Assembly: GCA_943328505.2 (NCBI GenBank)
Contig: CALQAH020000009.1
Coordinates: 1 to 60,625, forward strand
DNA: 60,625 nucleotides
Direction of reading: 5' to 3'
DNA from: Rhizobium sp. Q54
GTDB taxonomy: Bacteria; Bacteroidota; Bacteroidia; Flavobacteriales; Flavobacteriaceae
Shown here: in pieces, positions 51,358-60,584 of the stretch
Layout: each line of letters opens with the position of its first letter
Position numbering within the stretch: the first letter of the stretch is position 1
Translations under genes and position numbers: made by a program
Notes under the pieces: model-generated
What the model was told of the DNA's origin: nothing
Database searches by the model: none
Seen by the model: the letters and a program-made list of their open reading frames with translations, nothing else

Positions 51358-51365
51358 CAAATATA
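51358..51365 (-). promoter_or_regulatory. Candidate -7 promoter element for the OmpA gene
   Basis: On the minus strand TATATTTG (51365-51358) matches TAnnTTTG and ends 47 bp before the OmpA ATG at 51310. Confidence 0.45.
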
Positions 51366-51484
51366 GTAGTTTAGATTTAAAATACTATTTTTTAAAAAAT
51401 AAATACTATTTTTGAAGCGCATACTAAAAATAATTAAGTAAAAAACCTACATTTTATTACATCAAAATTTTAATATACTCTCAA

Positions 51485-51874
51485 ATGAGATTTCATACAC
51501 GAAAATGGGTAAAGCCTGAAGATTTAAACCCAAATAGCACTTTGTTTGGAGGTAGATTATTGGCATGGATTGATGAAGAATTAGCGTTATATTCAATAAT
51601 TCAGTTGCAGAATCCTAAAATTGTGACCAAACATATGTCGGAAATTAATTTTAGAAGTTCCGCTAAACAGGGAGATATTGTAGAAATAGGTATAGATGTT
51701 GTGAAGTTTGGAAATTCTTCCATTGTATTATCCTGTCAAGTTAGGAATATGATGACTAGAGAAATCATTATTACCATTGATACCATAACTATGGTTAGCT
51801 TAGGGGAAGATGGAAAACCAATGGCTCATGGAAAAACAACAATTGAATATATACAAGATCGATTAGATAATTAA
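51485..51874 (+). CDS. YciA-like hotdog acyl-CoA thioesterase
   Basis: A 129-residue hotdog protein. NPNSTLFGGRLLAWIDE is the conserved helix start of YciA/BACH-type thioesterases (usual N-x-x-G-x-x-GG-x-x-x-x-x-D), with the catalytic Asp in AWIDEE. SEINFRSSAKQGDIVEIG follows. It hydrolyses acyl-CoA, typically long or branched chains. It is a lone plus-strand gene whose 3' end overlaps the MscS gene by 4 bp in convergent orientation. Confidence 0.9.
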   Translation: MRFHTRKWVKPEDLNPNSTLFGGRLLAWIDEELALYSIIQLQNPKIVTKHMSEINFRSSAKQGDIVEIGIDVVKFGNSSIVLSCQVRNMMTREIIITIDTITMVSLGEDGKPMAHGKTTIEYIQDRLDN

Positions 51875-53124
51875 TTCAAATTACTGCCAGTTTGCATTTC
51901 ATATATTTCTAAATCAAAAAATGGAATAGAAGCAAAAATATGATCAAATATATCTGCCATTATATATTCATAATTTTCAAATCTTTTATCATTGGAAAAA
52001 GTATAGATTTCTAAAGGAATTCCATTTGGCGTTGGTTGCAATTGACGACAAAGTAATATCATGTCCTTGTTTAATCCAGGATATTGACTTAAATATTGTG
52101 TTATATATTTTCTAAACAAACCAAAATTTGTCATGTTTCTGCCATTCACTAGAATAGTTTTGTCAATTTTATGCAACGTATTATACTTTTCAATTTCTGA
52201 TTGACGATGTTCAATATACGTTTCAATTAATTGTATTTTTTTAAAATTTCGCAATTCACTTTCCTCTAAAAATCGAATACTTTGTGCTTTTATTAATACA
52301 TGTCGTTTAATACGTCTACCGTCAGAATTTAACATGCCTCGCCAGTTTCTAAAAGAATCTGAAATCAAACTGTACGTGGGGATAGTAGTAGTGGTATTAT
52401 CAAAATTTCTAACTTTTACAGTGGCTAAATTGATTTCAATCACATCACCGTCAGCACCAAATTTATCAAAAGTTATCCAATCGCCAATTCGAACCATATC
52501 GTTTAAAGATACTTGAACGCTGGCTACAAAACCCAGAATCGTATCTCTAAATATTAAAATAATTACTGCAGAAACAGCACCAAGTGTAGTCAACATGGCA
52601 CCGGTATTAATATCAAATATTTTTGAAACGATAACACCAACGCCTATAATCCAAAGTATAATCATGATTACTTGAATATAACTATCAATCGGTTTATCGC
52701 TGTAGGTTGGGTTTTGTTTCAAGTAATCCCGAATGGCATTAAAAACGGTTTTTATAATCCATAAACAAAGAAAAATAATATAAATACCAACAAGTTTACC
52801 AAAAACACCTTCCCAATAGACATAACTTTTAAGAATTATTGGTGCTGATTTAAAGATAAACAATAGTGGAATTAAATGGGCTATATATTTAGCCGTTTTA
52901 TTGGTTACTAATAAATCATCAAACTTTGTTCTAGTCTTTCTAGCAATAATAATCATGGTTTTCACCAAAATAAACCTAAAAATATAATAAATGGTAAAGG
53001 CTATACTACTTAATATAATGATGTTGACAGCTAAACTTAAATAGGCAGCAATCGTTTCATTAAAATCCCATTTCTTAAAAAGAGGGTAACACCATCCAAA
53101 TATTATTTCAGTGATTTTATGCAT
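51871..53124 (-). CDS. MscS-family mechanosensitive ion channel
   Basis: A 417-residue inner-membrane channel with about five helices (about 20-45, 65-80, 95-120, 145-165, 175-200). The pore helix and beta domain are visible in TLGAVSAVIILIFRDTILGFVASVQVSLNDMVRIGDWI and KVRNFDNTTTTIPTYSLIS. These are the MscS signature. It opens under membrane tension to release osmolytes. The C-terminal domain is longer than in E. coli MscS and resembles the YbdG/MscM-like branch. It overlaps the preceding DUF3817 gene by 8 bp. Confidence 0.92.
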   Translation of the reverse strand: MHKITEIIFGWCYPLFKKWDFNETIAAYLSLAVNIIILSSIAFTIYYIFRFILVKTMIIIARKTRTKFDDLLVTNKTAKYIAHLIPLLFIFKSAPIILKSYVYWEGVFGKLVGIYIIFLCLWIIKTVFNAIRDYLKQNPTYSDKPIDSYIQVIMIILWIIGVGVIVSKIFDINTGAMLTTLGAVSAVIILIFRDTILGFVASVQVSLNDMVRIGDWITFDKFGADGDVIEINLATVKVRNFDNTTTTIPTYSLISDSFRNWRGMLNSDGRRIKRHVLIKAQSIRFLEESELRNFKKIQLIETYIEHRQSEIEKYNTLHKIDKTILVNGRNMTNFGLFRKYITQYLSQYPGLNKDMILLCRQLQPTPNGIPLEIYTFSNDKRFENYEYIMADIFDHIFASIPFFDLEIYEMQTGSNLN

Positions 53125-53401
53125 TTTTCAAATATTTTTTATCAACATAAAAAGTTCCAAATGGTACTAATGAAGCTATCAAGATGATTGCAAAATTTTT
53201 TAAATTCCATTTTTGTGAGGCTTTATTCAAAAAAGCCAGAAGTATATAGGATATAAATAGTAGTCCGTGTGACATTCCAATTGGATATAACAATGTTTTA
53301 TAAAGCACAAAATTGGTGGGTTTGAGGAATAACATATTTGAAAACAAAGCCAAATAAGAAATTCCCTCTAGAATCGCGATAATTTTAAATAATCTGAACA
53401 T
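53117..53401 (-). CDS. DUF3817 small membrane protein
   Basis: A 94-residue protein with three hydrophobic segments (about 5-25, 38-58, 68-85). The beginning FRLFKIIAILEGISYLALF and the PIGMSHGLLFISYILL centre match the DUF3817 family of small integral membrane proteins of unknown role. It overlaps the MscS gene start by 8 bp (53117-53124), so the two are translationally coupled. A link to osmotic response is inferred only from that. Confidence 0.85.
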   Translation of the reverse strand: MFRLFKIIAILEGISYLALFSNMLFLKPTNFVLYKTLLYPIGMSHGLLFISYILLAFLNKASQKWNLKNFAIILIASLVPFGTFYVDKKYLKNA

Positions 53402-53440
53402 AAATTACATATTATAATTGTGCAAAAATAAGTTTTATCC

Positions 53441-53473
53441 TTGGTTTACTATGCATAAAGTAGTTTACTTTTG
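53441..53473 (+). promoter_or_regulatory. Candidate promoter of the DUF6155 gene
   Basis: TTG (53441-53443), a 22-bp spacer and TACTTTTG (53466-53473) fit the Bacteroidota -33/-7 pattern. The ATG is 17 bp further at 53491. Confidence 0.5.
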
Positions 53474-53490
53474 TAAAAGATTATGAAAAT

Positions 53491-54006
53491 ATGAGCAAAC
53501 GGGATTTAAAAAAGTACTTAACAGAATTAAACAAAGAACAACTGGAATTACAAATCATAGAACTTTATGATAAGTTTTCCAATGTAAAAGTCTACTACGA
53601 TTTTGTTTTCAAACCCAATGAAGTTTCTTTAATTAAAGAGGCCAAATTCAAAATTTCCAATGAGTATTTTCCAATTCGGGGTAAAAAACCAAAAATGCGT
53701 CGGTCTGTTGCTCAAAAATTCATAAAACATTATATTTTACTTGGTGTTGATTCTTTTATCATCGCAGATATCATGCTTTATAATTTAGAAATTGCACAAT
53801 CGCTTTCAGAAGAAAAAATTATTAAACAAGAGTTATTTTTTAAAAGTATGTTTAATTCCTTTTATCAAGCAATAAGTTTCATGATTGAGAAGGAAATATT
53901 TCATGAATTTAAAGATAGAGTAGAGGCAATAAAAGACAAAACAATTTCTCAAGATTGGGTGAATAAATACGAGTTTATTACTATAGTAGAACGTTTTGAC
54001 TACTAA
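53491..54006 (+). CDS. DUF6155 family protein
   Basis: A 171-residue, mostly helical soluble protein starting MSKRDLKKYLTELNKEQLEL. That start, the VKVYYDFVFKPNE segment and the GKKPKMRRSVAQKFIKHY region are typical of DUF6155, a family common in flavobacteria with no known function. The helical layout is compatible with a regulatory or nucleic-acid-binding role, but nothing visible proves this. It has its own candidate promoter and is followed by another promoter 50 bp downstream. Confidence 0.8.
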   Translation: MSKRDLKKYLTELNKEQLELQIIELYDKFSNVKVYYDFVFKPNEVSLIKEAKFKISNEYFPIRGKKPKMRRSVAQKFIKHYILLGVDSFIIADIMLYNLEIAQSLSEEKIIKQELFFKSMFNSFYQAISFMIEKEIFHEFKDRVEAIKDKTISQDWVNKYEFITIVERFDY

Positions 54007-54030
54007 TTTTTCAAAATACATTTTTTTAAC

Positions 54031-54060
54031 TTGTATAACCCTTTTTTAGGCGTACTTTTG
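54031..54060 (+). promoter_or_regulatory. Candidate promoter of the SF2 helicase gene
   Basis: TTG (54031-54033), a 19-bp spacer and TACTTTTG (54053-54060) match the Bacteroidota -33/-7 layout, 19 bp before the ATG at 54080. Confidence 0.55.
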
Positions 54061-54079
54061 CGAAATTATCAAATTCAAA

Positions 54080-55606
54080 ATGTCTCAAAAAGATTTACTT
54101 TCCGAAATTGAAGAAAAAAAGGAGCTTTACGGCTACCAAAAAGGAGACATCGACAAAATTTTTGATCGATTAGATAATGCACCTAACGATTATCATTTGT
54201 TATACCAATTGCCTACAGGCGGAGGAAAAACAGTAATTTTTTCTGAAATTGTTCGCCGTTATTTATCACAACACGATAAAAAAGTAGTGGTATTAACTCA
54301 TCGAATTGAACTTTGTAAGCAAACTTCGAAAATGCTTAAAGGGTTTGATGTCAAAAACAAAATTATCAATAGCAAAATTAAAGAATTACCAGACCAGGAT
54401 GAATATTCCTGCTTTGTAGCCATGGTGGAAACTTTAAAAAACAGGCTTAACGACGAGAAATTATTGATCGATAACGTTGGCTTGGTTATTATTGATGAAG
54501 CACACTATAACTCATTTAGAAAGTTGTTTTCTTATTTTAAGAATTCCTTTATTTTAGGAGTAACTGCAACACCATTGAGTTCGAATATAAAGCTACCCAT
54601 GCATGAAAATTATAGTGAATTGATTGTTGGTGATACGATTCAAAATCTTATAGATAAAGGATTTCTCGCCAGAGCAACCACTTATAGTTATGATGTGGGA
54701 CTGACTTCCTTGAAAGTGGGAATTAATGGCGATTATACGGTAAAATCTTCGGATGATTTGTATACTAATATGGTGATGCAAGAAAAATTACTGCATTCCT
54801 ACACAGAAAAATCTTTTGGTAAAAAGACATTGATATTCAATAATGGTATTAATACCTCATTGTATGTTTATGAAACATTTCGAGAAGCCAAACTTCCAAT
54901 ACGACACTTAGATAACACAACGTCTGTTGAAGACAGAAAAGAGATTTTGTCTTGGTTTAAAAGAACTCCCGATGCCATTTTAACTTCTGTTGGGATATTA
55001 ACAACGGGTTTTGATGAACCAACTGTTGAAACCATAATTTTAAATCGCGCTACCAAATCATTAACGCTATATTTTCAAATGATTGGTCGTGGTTCGAGAA
55101 AATTACCTCATAAAGATGCATTTGATGTGATTGATTTAGGTAATAATGCTCTGCGATTTGGTTTATGGAATGATCCTGTAGATTGGCAACACATCTTTAA
55201 ATCTCCTGAATATTATCTTGACAATCTTCGTGAAGATGCCGAAATCGAACTCAATTTCAAATATGTAATGCCGGATGAAATCAGAAAAAAATTCGGTAAA
55301 ACTGAAGATATTGTATTAGATATTGAAAATGAATTTAAAAAAGTCTTGGCTTTAAATCAACGTTCTAAAGTTGTTCTTGAAAAATCAATTGATCAGCACG
55401 CAACCATGTGTGTTGAAAATGCAAAAGAATTAAATGAAGCAAGAATGTTATCGCGACTATTAACTGATGATATTGAAAGTCGTGTTAAGCGATTTGTTAA
55501 TTGTATTGGTAAAGCTAGCAAAAATTATCGCGAATGGTTGATGGAGGATTATTATTCAAAATTAACTCTAGCTATTGGAAAAAAACATCGAGAAAAGAAT
55601 TTTTAA
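54080..55606 (+). CDS. DEAD/DEAH-box SF2 helicase (RadD-like)
   Basis: A 508-residue superfamily 2 helicase. Motif I is LPTGGGKTVIFSE, motif II IIDEAH, motif III VTATP, motif V region ILTTGFDEPTV and motif VI QMIGRGSR. The pattern and size resemble the RadD/YejH branch that helps double-strand-break repair with RecA in enterobacteria. The C-terminal 110 residues lack the zinc cysteines of RadD, so the exact role may differ. It is a single-gene unit with its own promoter. A restriction-type helicase is less likely because no nuclease or methylase gene is close. Confidence 0.85.
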   Translation: MSQKDLLSEIEEKKELYGYQKGDIDKIFDRLDNAPNDYHLLYQLPTGGGKTVIFSEIVRRYLSQHDKKVVVLTHRIELCKQTSKMLKGFDVKNKIINSKIKELPDQDEYSCFVAMVETLKNRLNDEKLLIDNVGLVIIDEAHYNSFRKLFSYFKNSFILGVTATPLSSNIKLPMHENYSELIVGDTIQNLIDKGFLARATTYSYDVGLTSLKVGINGDYTVKSSDDLYTNMVMQEKLLHSYTEKSFGKKTLIFNNGINTSLYVYETFREAKLPIRHLDNTTSVEDRKEILSWFKRTPDAILTSVGILTTGFDEPTVETIILNRATKSLTLYFQMIGRGSRKLPHKDAFDVIDLGNNALRFGLWNDPVDWQHIFKSPEYYLDNLREDAEIELNFKYVMPDEIRKKFGKTEDIVLDIENEFKKVLALNQRSKVVLEKSIDQHATMCVENAKELNEARMLSRLLTDDIESRVKRFVNCIGKASKNYREWLMEDYYSKLTLAIGKKHREKNF

Positions 55607-55908
<302 letters not shown>

Positions 55909-57825
55909 ATGAGTAATTCAATTGCCGAACGCGTTGCTGATTTTTTAAAAGATTATGCTCCTTTTAATCATTTAAAATATGATGAGTTGATTCAAGTCGC
56001 TGCAAGTATACGTGTAGTAAACTTAGAAAAGCATAAGACTTTATTTCAAATAGATGATAAACTCCATGATTATTTTTACGTTGTAGCCTCAGGAGTTGTT
56101 AATTTATCTGTGATTGCAGATGCTGAAGAAGCTTTGTTAAACAAGTGTTATCCAGGAGATGTTTTTGGGTTACGTCCCTTTTTTGCAAAAAACAATTATA
56201 TGATGACGGCAAAAGCAAGAGAAGAATCTATTGTTTATGGTATTCCAATCACTGTTTTCAAACCCTTTGTTGCTCAAAATTCAGCTGTTTTAGATTTTTT
56301 ACTGGAGAGTTTTGCTACCAACACTAGAAATCCTTTAGACAAAGAAAATCGCGGTAAATTAATTACTGATAGCGTTTATTCTGAACAAAAATCAACTGAA
56401 ATTCAATATTTTCAATCCCTTTCCTACACCAAGACACCATTAAAAATGGTTACCACCACTTCTGTAAAAGATGCCGCTCAGCTCATGACAGAAAACTTAA
56501 TTGATAGTGTTATTATTTTGGAGCACAATTATCCAATTGGAATTGTAACCGATGCCGATTTAAGAACTAAAATAGTAACCGGTAGATTTCCAATTACTAC
56601 AACTATTGATAAAATCATGTCGTCCCCAGTAATTACAGTTCCTGAAAACGTTTCAGTAGCTGAAGCACAATTGTTATTATTAAAATACAATGTAACGCAT
56701 CTTTGTGTGACGCAAGATGGATCGGATAAATCGGAAGTTAAAGGAATAATTTCTGAACACGATTTAATAGTTGCTCAAGCCAATAATCCTGGTATTTTAA
56801 TAAAAGAAATCAAGCGTTCCCTTACTGCCAAAGAACTCAAACAAGTTCGTGAAAAATTAACTGATTTAATTCAAACCTCTATCGCTAAAAACATTCCTTT
56901 ACCTCATATTTATAATATTTCAGGTGAAATTATTTCGGCTTTGATACGCCGTTCTGTTGAATTGGCAATCCTTGATTTAGGTTCTCCTCCCGCTCGATTC
57001 GCTTGGTTAAGTATTGGTAGTCAAGGAAGAAAAGAACAATTATTATTAACAGATCAAGATAGTATTTTAATTTTTGAAGATGTTGCAACAGAAAAATACA
57101 GAGATGTAAAAGATTACTTTTTAAAGCTTGGAAAAAGAACAACTTCAACACTTGAAAAAGTAGGCTACTCTCCTTGTATTAATGGTCATATGGGTAGTAA
57201 TATGCTTTGGTGTAAATCATTGACAGACTGGATTAAACAATATAATAATTGGATGAAAACTCCAGGTGAAAAATCCAATGAGATTAGCGGTATCTTTTTT
57301 GATTTTGAAATTATATTTGGGGAAGGAAAAATTGAAGATACTGTTACAGACACTATTTTTCAAAGTGCTAAAAACAATAACTTATTCTTTGATTATTTAG
57401 GAAATGATGCCTTAAGAAAAAATCCGCCATTAAATTTCTTTAAAAAGTTCACAATTGAGGAAGAAGGCGAACATAAAGGTAAATTCGACATTAAAAACAA
57501 GGCGATAATGCCTTTGGTGGATGGTGCGCGTTTATTTGCAATTAATATGAATTTAAGAGGTATTAACAATACCTATTTACGTTTTAAACAGCTAGCTATT
57601 GTTGATCCAAAGTTCTCTGAAATCTATTTAAGTTGTGCTGAAAGCTTCTTGATTTTATCAAAATACAGAACTTTAGAAGGCTTAAAAAATGATAGTTCTG
57701 GTGAGTATATTAATTTAGAAGAGCTCTCAAAAGCAGATAAAGAAAAATTAAAAGAAGCGCTAAATCCAATGAAAGACTTGGAAGATTTAATTAAAGATAA
57801 GTTTCAACTGACTCAATTTTCATAA
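55909..57825 (+). CDS. DUF294 signal-transduction nucleotidyltransferase (cNMP-CBS-NTase)
   Basis: A 638-residue cytoplasmic protein in four parts: a cyclic-nucleotide-binding-like domain (about 20-135, ending in VYGIPITVFKPF), two CBS repeats (about 165-290: IVTDADLRTKIVTG, GIISEHDLIVAQ), a DUF294 nucleotidyltransferase-like domain with the metal motif GSQGRKEQLLLTDQDS (about 370-390), and the DUF294 C-terminal helical domain (about 495-635). The CBS pair should bind adenosine nucleotides and control the transferase. It is 1 bp upstream of the DnaQ-like gene, an association common in flavobacteria. Substrate protein or nucleotide is unknown. Confidence 0.9.
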   Translation: MSNSIAERVADFLKDYAPFNHLKYDELIQVAASIRVVNLEKHKTLFQIDDKLHDYFYVVASGVVNLSVIADAEEALLNKCYPGDVFGLRPFFAKNNYMMTAKAREESIVYGIPITVFKPFVAQNSAVLDFLLESFATNTRNPLDKENRGKLITDSVYSEQKSTEIQYFQSLSYTKTPLKMVTTTSVKDAAQLMTENLIDSVIILEHNYPIGIVTDADLRTKIVTGRFPITTTIDKIMSSPVITVPENVSVAEAQLLLLKYNVTHLCVTQDGSDKSEVKGIISEHDLIVAQANNPGILIKEIKRSLTAKELKQVREKLTDLIQTSIAKNIPLPHIYNISGEIISALIRRSVELAILDLGSPPARFAWLSIGSQGRKEQLLLTDQDSILIFEDVATEKYRDVKDYFLKLGKRTTSTLEKVGYSPCINGHMGSNMLWCKSLTDWIKQYNNWMKTPGEKSNEISGIFFDFEIIFGEGKIEDTVTDTIFQSAKNNNLFFDYLGNDALRKNPPLNFFKKFTIEEEGEHKGKFDIKNKAIMPLVDGARLFAINMNLRGINNTYLRFKQLAIVDPKFSEIYLSCAESFLILSKYRTLEGLKNDSSGEYINLEELSKADKEKLKEALNPMKDLEDLIKDKFQLTQFS

Positions 57826-57826
57826 T

Positions 57827-58423
57827 ATGTTTGATTGGATAAAAAGTATTAATAAACAACATCCTGAATTTTGGAAAACTTATCTTTCTAAATTTGGAAC
57901 AAAGTCTGAACGCTACGTGGTTGTTAGCGTTGAAACTACAGGTCTAAATCCTCATAAAGATGTCATCTTGTCTTTCGGTGCTTTTGGTGTTCAAAACGAT
58001 ACTATTTTAATTGGAGATAATTTTGAAGTAGTGATATTGCAGTATAAGTATTTACACGATAATGGACTTTCAAACGAATTTTTAATAGAAAGTAAGTTGC
58101 CAAAAATGGCTGAACCAATTGCACTTCAAGAATTTGTTGAATATATTGGAAATTCAACATTGGTAGGACATCGAATTCATTTTGATATTCAAATTATTAA
58201 TGAAGTTTTAGAAAAAATGGATTGTGGACGTTTGAAAAATGAAGCATTAGATATTGAAATCATGCATCAAAAGTTAAAGGATATTACTAATAAAACTTTC
58301 TCATTAGATGAATTGGCAACAATTTATAAAGTCCCTCAAAGTGATCGTGTAACAGTATCTGACGATGCTTATTCTATTGCTTTACTATTTTTAAAACTAA
58401 AATCAAGATTGGGATTTAAATAA
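57827..58423 (+). CDS. DnaQ-like DEDD exonuclease-fold protein with degenerate active site
   Basis: A 198-residue RNase-T/DnaQ-fold protein. The overall pattern is clear: VSVETTGLNPHKDVILSFGA (motif I), GHRIHFDIQIINEVLE (motif II), DDAYSIALLFLKL (motif III). However, the DxE of motif I reads S34-V-E36 rather than D-x-E, and the His of a DEDDh motif III (expected five residues before D180) is V175. D120 and D180 are kept. It may be inactive or use altered chemistry. It is coupled to the DUF294 protein (1 bp gap) and may be its regulatory partner. The 3' end overlaps the convergent PPTase gene by 8 bp. Confidence 0.85.
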   Translation: MFDWIKSINKQHPEFWKTYLSKFGTKSERYVVVSVETTGLNPHKDVILSFGAFGVQNDTILIGDNFEVVILQYKYLHDNGLSNEFLIESKLPKMAEPIALQEFVEYIGNSTLVGHRIHFDIQIINEVLEKMDCGRLKNEALDIEIMHQKLKDITNKTFSLDELATIYKVPQSDRVTVSDDAYSIALLFLKLKSRLGFK

Positions 58424-58916
58424 GTGAAACTCTTCTTGTAAATCTTCCGTGGTGACTTATTGAAATTGGCTTTAACTCCGATGTATTAGGATCAATCCAA
58501 TTTGGTATTCCGTTAATTTTCTGAATGGTTGAAGTATCATTTATGTAATGTACCGCATCGAAATCATCCATTTTAATTACTGCAATGGTATGAATATATT
58601 CGTCAGTTACTTCTGTTTTTGTATAATAAATTGCACGATTGCAAACTACTTTTCCATATTCTATCCCATTAATTACATTCCAATTAAAACATTCCAACTG
58701 CAAAGGAATATAGGCTCTGATTCCAGTTTGACGATTATAAATTTTATAGGCAGCTTCTTTCCTACTCCACAAATTCCAAACCATTAGGTCAGGATTCTGA
58801 GCTTTTAAAATCAATGATTGCTCTCTTTTAGTGAAGATTTTATCCAAGTAACCTACTCGTTTCCAATCACTTTCTTTTCGAGATACAACCAAATCCACGA
58901 TATCATTTCCTAGCAC
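58416..58916 (-). CDS. 4'-phosphopantetheinyl transferase
   Basis: A 166-residue Sfp/AcpS-superfamily enzyme that activates carrier proteins by adding phosphopantetheine from CoA. Magnesium-binding motifs are GNDIVDLV near the N-terminus and WSRKEAAYKIYN about 45-55 residues later. It is short, like AcpS-type monomers. It overlaps the acyl carrier protein gene by 7 bp (58910-58916) and so is translationally coupled to its likely substrate. Together with the ketosynthase upstream this is a minimal acyl/polyketide module. Confidence 0.9.
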   Translation of the reverse strand: MLGNDIVDLVVSRKESDWKRVGYLDKIFTKREQSLILKAQNPDLMVWNLWSRKEAAYKIYNRQTGIRAYIPLQLECFNWNVINGIEYGKVVCNRAIYYTKTEVTDEYIHTIAVIKMDDFDAVHYINDTSTIQKINGIPNWIDPNTSELKPISISHHGRFTRRVSLI

Positions 58917-59167
58917 TTCTCGGATAATTTGGTTTCTATAATTTCCAATGCGGCTTTTATAGTAATCATTTTTTCCATGGATTCATTGTCAATAACAATA
59001 GAAAATTCTTCTTCAACATCTAAAATAACGTCTACTAAGTTTGCCGAATTTATTTGTAAATCAGTAATAAAATCAGTACTTTCAGTAAGGTTATCAAAGG
59101 CTTCCTGGTTTTTTACATAGGGCTTAACAATTACTTTCAACTTTTCAATTATAGCTTCTTTTTTCAT
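58910..59167 (-). CDS. Acyl carrier protein
   Basis: An 85-residue four-helix carrier protein. The attachment serine is S41 in LQINSANLVDVILDVEEEF, where the common D-S-L reads N-S-A, a variant seen in dedicated (non-housekeeping) carriers. It is acidic in helix 2, as expected for partner docking. Its start overlaps the ketosynthase stop by 4 bp (59164-59167) and its end overlaps the PPTase start, so the three genes are coupled. It should carry the growing chain for the adjacent ketosynthase. Confidence 0.9.
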   Translation of the reverse strand: MKKEAIIEKLKVIVKPYVKNQEAFDNLTESTDFITDLQINSANLVDVILDVEEEFSIVIDNESMEKMITIKAALEIIETKLSEKC

Positions 59168-60435
59168 TTGTATTTTTTAAAAATTACACATCCATTTACG
59201 TCTCCAAAACCAAAACTGGCTTTTGCCACAATATTCAATTCTTTTTTTAATAATTGCCTAGGAATTTTAGTGGCATCTATTATTTTTATTATTTCAGAAT
59301 TCAAATTTTCACAATTGATATTCGGAAAAATGAATCCTTGATGCACTTGCAACACTGAAGCGACACTCTCGATACTTCCCGCTGCTGATAAACAATGTCC
59401 AACCATAGATTTCAGTGAGTTAATATACGGAAAATCCATTCCTTTTCTACCCAAAGCTTCACTCCAATTCTGAATTTCCAAGCTGTCTTTTGTTGTGGCT
59501 GTCAAATGTCCGTTGATGGCGTCAACTTCATTAGCTGAAATCCCAGCATTTTGCATAGCATCTTTTATACATTTTTGAACCGCAATGTGATTTGGAGCCG
59601 TCATCGTTCCCAATCCTCTTTGTCCACCGGAATTTATATTTCCTCCAAGAACTTCCGCATAAATAGTAGCTCCACGTTTCAATGCACTTTCTAAATCTTC
59701 CAACACTAAGGCTCCAGCTCCGCTTCCTGGCACGAATCCAGAAGCTGTTTCACTCATAGGTCGGGAACCTTTTTCTGGACTATCATTATGTTTAAAAGTA
59801 CAGACTTTCATAGCGTCAAATCCGCCCCAAATATATGGACCGCTGTCACTTGTACTTCCTGCTAAAATACGTTTGGCTTTTCCTAATTGAATACGTTCAT
59901 ACGCCATCAAGATACTTTCGGTTCCTGTGGTGCAGGCAGACGAATTGGTAGTTACTTGATTTCCCAATCCTAACTTGCCACCCAAATAAGCGCTTACGCC
60001 ACTATTCATAGTCTGTGCAACAGCGGTACTTCCTAATTTCCTAGTCTGCAAATCGTCTATTTTATAGATGCTTTCTCTGAATTTATCAATTCCAGAGGTA
60101 CCTGTTCCGAAAATGGTACCACTATCCCAATCGGGTTCTTCTTGAATATCCATTGATAAACCTGCGTCTTTCCATGCGTCAATTCCAGCAATTACACCAT
60201 ATAAAATTCCGGAAGAATTAAAGTTTCGCAACTCTAATTCCGTAAAATAATTCAAGGACAATTCCCTTGAAATAGCTGGTTTGCCTGCTATTTGACAAGA
60301 AAACTGCAGTCTTTCCAATTCTGCATCATGCTTAATTCCCGAGATACCGTTTTTGATGGCATGTGTAAACGCCTCCAGTCCTACTCCATTTGGAGCCACT
60401 ACGCCAAGACCTGTTATGACTACTCTTTTTTTCAA
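59164..60435 (-). CDS. Beta-ketoacyl-ACP synthase (KAS II-like)
   Basis: A condensing enzyme of 423 residues starting at TTG 60435 (KKRVVITGLGVVAPNG), the family-typical beginning; the open frame allows a TTG at 60447 four residues earlier. No ATG is available. The catalytic triad is C168 in NSSACTTGTES, H310 in INGHLTATTKDS and H347 in MVGHCLSAAGS. It condenses malonyl-ACP with an acyl-ACP. As the first gene of a coupled trio with an ACP and a PPTase it probably belongs to a specialised lipid, polyene or pigment pathway rather than primary fatty-acid synthesis. The rest of such a pathway would lie outside the window. Confidence 0.9.
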   Translation of the reverse strand: MKKRVVITGLGVVAPNGVGLEAFTHAIKNGISGIKHDAELERLQFSCQIAGKPAISRELSLNYFTELELRNFNSSGILYGVIAGIDAWKDAGLSMDIQEEPDWDSGTIFGTGTSGIDKFRESIYKIDDLQTRKLGSTAVAQTMNSGVSAYLGGKLGLGNQVTTNSSACTTGTESILMAYERIQLGKAKRILAGSTSDSGPYIWGGFDAMKVCTFKHNDSPEKGSRPMSETASGFVPGSGAGALVLEDLESALKRGATIYAEVLGGNINSGGQRGLGTMTAPNHIAVQKCIKDAMQNAGISANEVDAINGHLTATTKDSLEIQNWSEALGRKGMDFPYINSLKSMVGHCLSAAGSIESVASVLQVHQGFIFPNINCENLNSEIIKIIDATKIPRQLLKKELNIVAKASFGFGDVNGCVIFKKYK

Positions 60436-60523
60436 TAGCAATGTCAATTACAAAAATCAAATATTAATTATAAAACATAACCCGTTGGGTGTAATTATTT
60501 TTTATGGCTAATTTATACTAAAT

Positions 60524-60584
60524 TGTCACATTGAGCTTGTCGAAATGTATCCTTTTTAATGTCTTCGACAAGCTCAGACTGACA
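60524..60584. repeat. Complete palindromic repeat (two facing arms)
   Basis: TGTCACATTGAGCTTGTCGA (60524-60543) and TTCGACAAGCTCAGACTGACA (60564-60584) are inverted copies around a T-rich spacer, giving a strong hairpin. It lies upstream of the ketosynthase gene and is the cleanest copy of the repeat seen at 18237-18337, 21999 and 36879. Confidence 0.8.
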
